Assembly: GCA_003158455.1 (NCBI GenBank)
Contig: PMJO01000046.1
Location: 1 to 37,753 of the forward strand
From: Myxococcales bacterium
Lineage (GTDB): Bacteria > Myxococcota_A > Polyangia > Fen-1088
DNA: 37,753 bases
Reading direction: 5' to 3'
Shown here: one piece after another, positions 36,270-37,753 of the stretch
Numbering within the stretch: the stretch's first letter is position 1
How the letters are laid out: the number at the start of each line of letters is the position of its first letter
Program-made: the position numbers and the translations under genes
The notes under the pieces: generated by a model
Databases searched by the model: none
The model's input: only the letters and a program-made list of their open reading frames with translations
What the model was told of the DNA's origin: nothing

Positions 36270-37085
36270 ATGGCACCCATCATAGACTCGCACTGCCATC
36301 TGGATTTCGACAACTTTGCCCCGGATTTGCCTGCGGTGCTGGAGCGAGCCCGCCAAGCCGGCCTGGTGGCGATGATCTGCATCGGTTCAGGTTCGGACTT
36401 GGCCACCGCCGAGCGAGCTGCCCGCCTGGCCGCCCGGGAGCCGGACATCTTCGCGGCCGTCGGAATCCATCCCCACGACGCGGCCAAGATTGAGGATGAC
36501 TGGTGGCCCCTGCTCGACAAGCTGGCGCGCAGCCCCCGCGTGGTCGGCGTGGGCGAAACCGGGCTCGACTACTTCTACGACCAATCGCCACGCGACAAGC
36601 AGGCCGAGGTTTTCCGGCGCTTCCTCGCCCTCAGTCGGGCCGTGCGTCGGCCCTTCATCTGCCACGTGCGCGATGCCCACGCGGATGCACTCGCCATCTT
36701 GCGCTCGGAGTCGCTCGGCGCTCCCGGCGGGGTCGTGCATTGCTTTTCGGGCAACTTGGACCATGCGCGCGGCTACCTGGATCTGGGCCTGGACTTGTCC
36801 TTTTCGGGAATTTTGACTTTCAAAAACGCAGACGAAATCCGCCGCGTGGCCGCCTACGCGCCTTTGCAATCGATCCTGGTGGAAACCGACGCACCCTATC
36901 TAGCGCCGATGCCTCATCGCGGGAAGCGCAACGAGCCCTCCTTCGTGGTGAATACCTTGCAGGCGCTGGCCTCGGTGCGCGGCATCCCATTTTCACGCGC
37001 GGCCGAGGCCACCACAGAAAACACGCGAAGGCGTTTCGCGCTGGCTGACATCGCGGCCCCGGCGGGCGGGGGCGTTCTGACCTGA
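36270..37085 (+). CDS. TatD-family metal-dependent hydrolase
   Basis: 271-residue TIM-barrel nuclease or hydrolase. Metal ligands are visible in IDSHCHLDF (5-13), VGVGETGLDYFY, PFICHVRDAH, VVHCFSGNL and ILVETDAPYLAP. TatD proteins act on 3' DNA ends or D-aminoacyl-tRNA, and this one cannot be placed more exactly. It begins 14 bases after the RpiB-PGI fusion and is probably co-transcribed. Normal length and complete. Confidence 0.94.
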   Translation: MAPIIDSHCHLDFDNFAPDLPAVLERARQAGLVAMICIGSGSDLATAERAARLAAREPDIFAAVGIHPHDAAKIEDDWWPLLDKLARSPRVVGVGETGLDYFYDQSPRDKQAEVFRRFLALSRAVRRPFICHVRDAHADALAILRSESLGAPGGVVHCFSGNLDHARGYLDLGLDLSFSGILTFKNADEIRRVAAYAPLQSILVETDAPYLAPMPHRGKRNEPSFVVNTLQALASVRGIPFSRAAEATTENTRRRFALADIAAPAGGGVLT

Positions 37086-37157
37086 CGGGGGACTTGCTAT
37101 GCCGATCTAGGCCCCACTATTTGCCTAGGTACCTAGCCGAGGTAGGCTTCGCCCACC

Positions 37158-37633
37158 ATGCGGCGCACTCTCCACGTTGTCTTGTTCCTCGGCGTGTTGG
37201 CTTGCGGACTGTTGCTCTACTGGCAGCACAACAAACAGAAACCCAAGCAATCCCGCGAAGCACCGAGCGCAGACATGTTGGCTGCCGTTCCACTTCGCCC
37301 GCCTCGCCTGGCTGCCGCGGTCCCAAGTCGAGACGCAGGCAACGATGTCGGCCCACTCGTTGGGGGTGTAAAGAGCCGTTGCTACAGCGGCTTCACGTCT
37401 TGGAGGGGACCAATCCCGCGCTTGCTGAATCCTTGGCGCTCGAAGACCGGCAGCGCTTTCCCAACAGCCCAGACGCCGAAGAGCGGGACATGATTCTGGT
37501 GGCTGCGCTGCACAACAAGCGCGACCTCGGCGGCGCAAAAAGGGAGGCCTGGTACTACTTCATGCACTACCCTCAGGGCCGGTTCACCGAGTATCTATCT
37601 AGACTTACCGGCCTAGCCGAAGTTGCGCAGTAG
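37158..37633 (+). pseudogene. Membrane-anchored protein gene with a single-base frameshift in a G run
   Basis: From ATG 37158 the frame encodes an anchor (MRRTLHVVLFLGVLACGLLLY) and a linker ending near DVGPLVGG. At a run of five G (about 37363-37367) the continuation moves to another frame, which reads KEPLLQRLHVLEG, SLALEDRQRFPNSPDAEER, AKREAWYYFMHYPQGRF and LTGLAEVAQ to a stop at 37633. Adding one G would join both parts into a protein of about 158 residues. The C-terminal part has the look of a TPR-like helical repeat. Either a real mutation, slippage-based switching or an assembly error. Function unknown. Confidence 0.75.
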
Positions 37634-37650
37634 AGCGGGCGAAGCCCGCT
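37634..37650 (+). terminator. Hairpin directly after the frameshifted gene
   Basis: AGCGGGC-GAA-GCCCGCT forms a 7-bp perfect stem with a three-base loop, beginning one base after the stop codon. It is followed by TAAG rather than a T-run, so it may be a weak terminator or a REP-like hairpin. The rest of the window to 37753 shows nothing recognisable. Confidence 0.4.
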
Positions 37651-37753
37651 TAAGTGCCTGAAATCACGTGGTCGAGACTCGTAGGTCTGGACTACAAATG
37701 GGCCTGTGGACCCCGTCGGTTCCGACCCGCTCGGGCAGGTGAAAGCCCAAGCG

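Overview
The window looks like a chromosomal segment from a high-GC member of the Myxococcota (Deltaproteobacteria-like). This is an inference from gene content, not from a marker gene. It carries PilZ proteins, an AgmX/PglI-type C-terminal domain on a lipoprotein, an MXAN_5187-type sensor, a secreted caspase-like protease beside an ECF sigma/anti-sigma pair, a Cys-rich kelch lipoprotein, a propeller protein with a Myxococcota-style C-terminus, and many small membrane or secreted proteins of unknown function. No tRNA, rRNA, CRISPR array, insertion sequence, prophage or replication origin was recognised.

Layout. 1-9.9 kb: gap (cut by the window edge), divergent queG, a hybrid histidine kinase, a GT-C-like membrane protein, folD, and a secreted propeller protein translationally coupled to a PilZ protein. 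10-14.3 kb (all minus strand): a kelch lipoprotein broken by two frameshifts, then a set read in the order ECF sigma factor (frameshifted), zinc-finger anti-sigma, caspase-like protease, small membrane protein. 14.3-19.5 kb: a COG2509 flavoprotein, a lytic-transglycosylase-like protein, a small membrane protein, a roughly 311-bp non-coding element with 11-bp terminal inverted repeats, and an AgmX-like lipoprotein with a secreted partner. 19.6-25.4 kb: a Clp-type AAA+ ATPase with a degenerate first ATPase domain, a nested hairpin repeat, nadD, a NamZ/DUF1343 protein and the MXAN_5187-like sensor. 25.6-30.3 kb: a second PilZ protein, a second non-coding repeat region, a proline-rich membrane protein, and kamA coupled to a TPR-zincin protein. 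30.4-37.75 kb: an HtrA protease, infA, a phospholipase D-type synthase, xthA, an RpiB-phosphoglucose isomerase fusion, tatD and a frameshifted membrane-anchored protein.

How the genes work together. Central metabolism is represented by gap, the RpiB-PGI fusion, folD and nadD. Envelope maintenance is represented by HtrA, the transglycosylase, NamZ and the PLD enzyme. Signalling is represented by the kinase, two PilZ proteins, the sensor and the sigma/anti-sigma/caspase set.

The most notable items are the RpiB-PGI fusion with a replaced RpiB active-site His, the dead-D1 Clp ATPase, the sigma/anti-sigma/caspase set, and several intergenic repeat families: degenerate CCGG hexamers including a perfect 48-bp palindrome, CTCTGTG-type repeats around a bidirectional terminator, and a 35-nt two-hairpin core shared by two long gene-free gaps. 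Several loci carry frameshifts of the same net class (loss of 3n+1 bases), which raises the possibility of assembly error.
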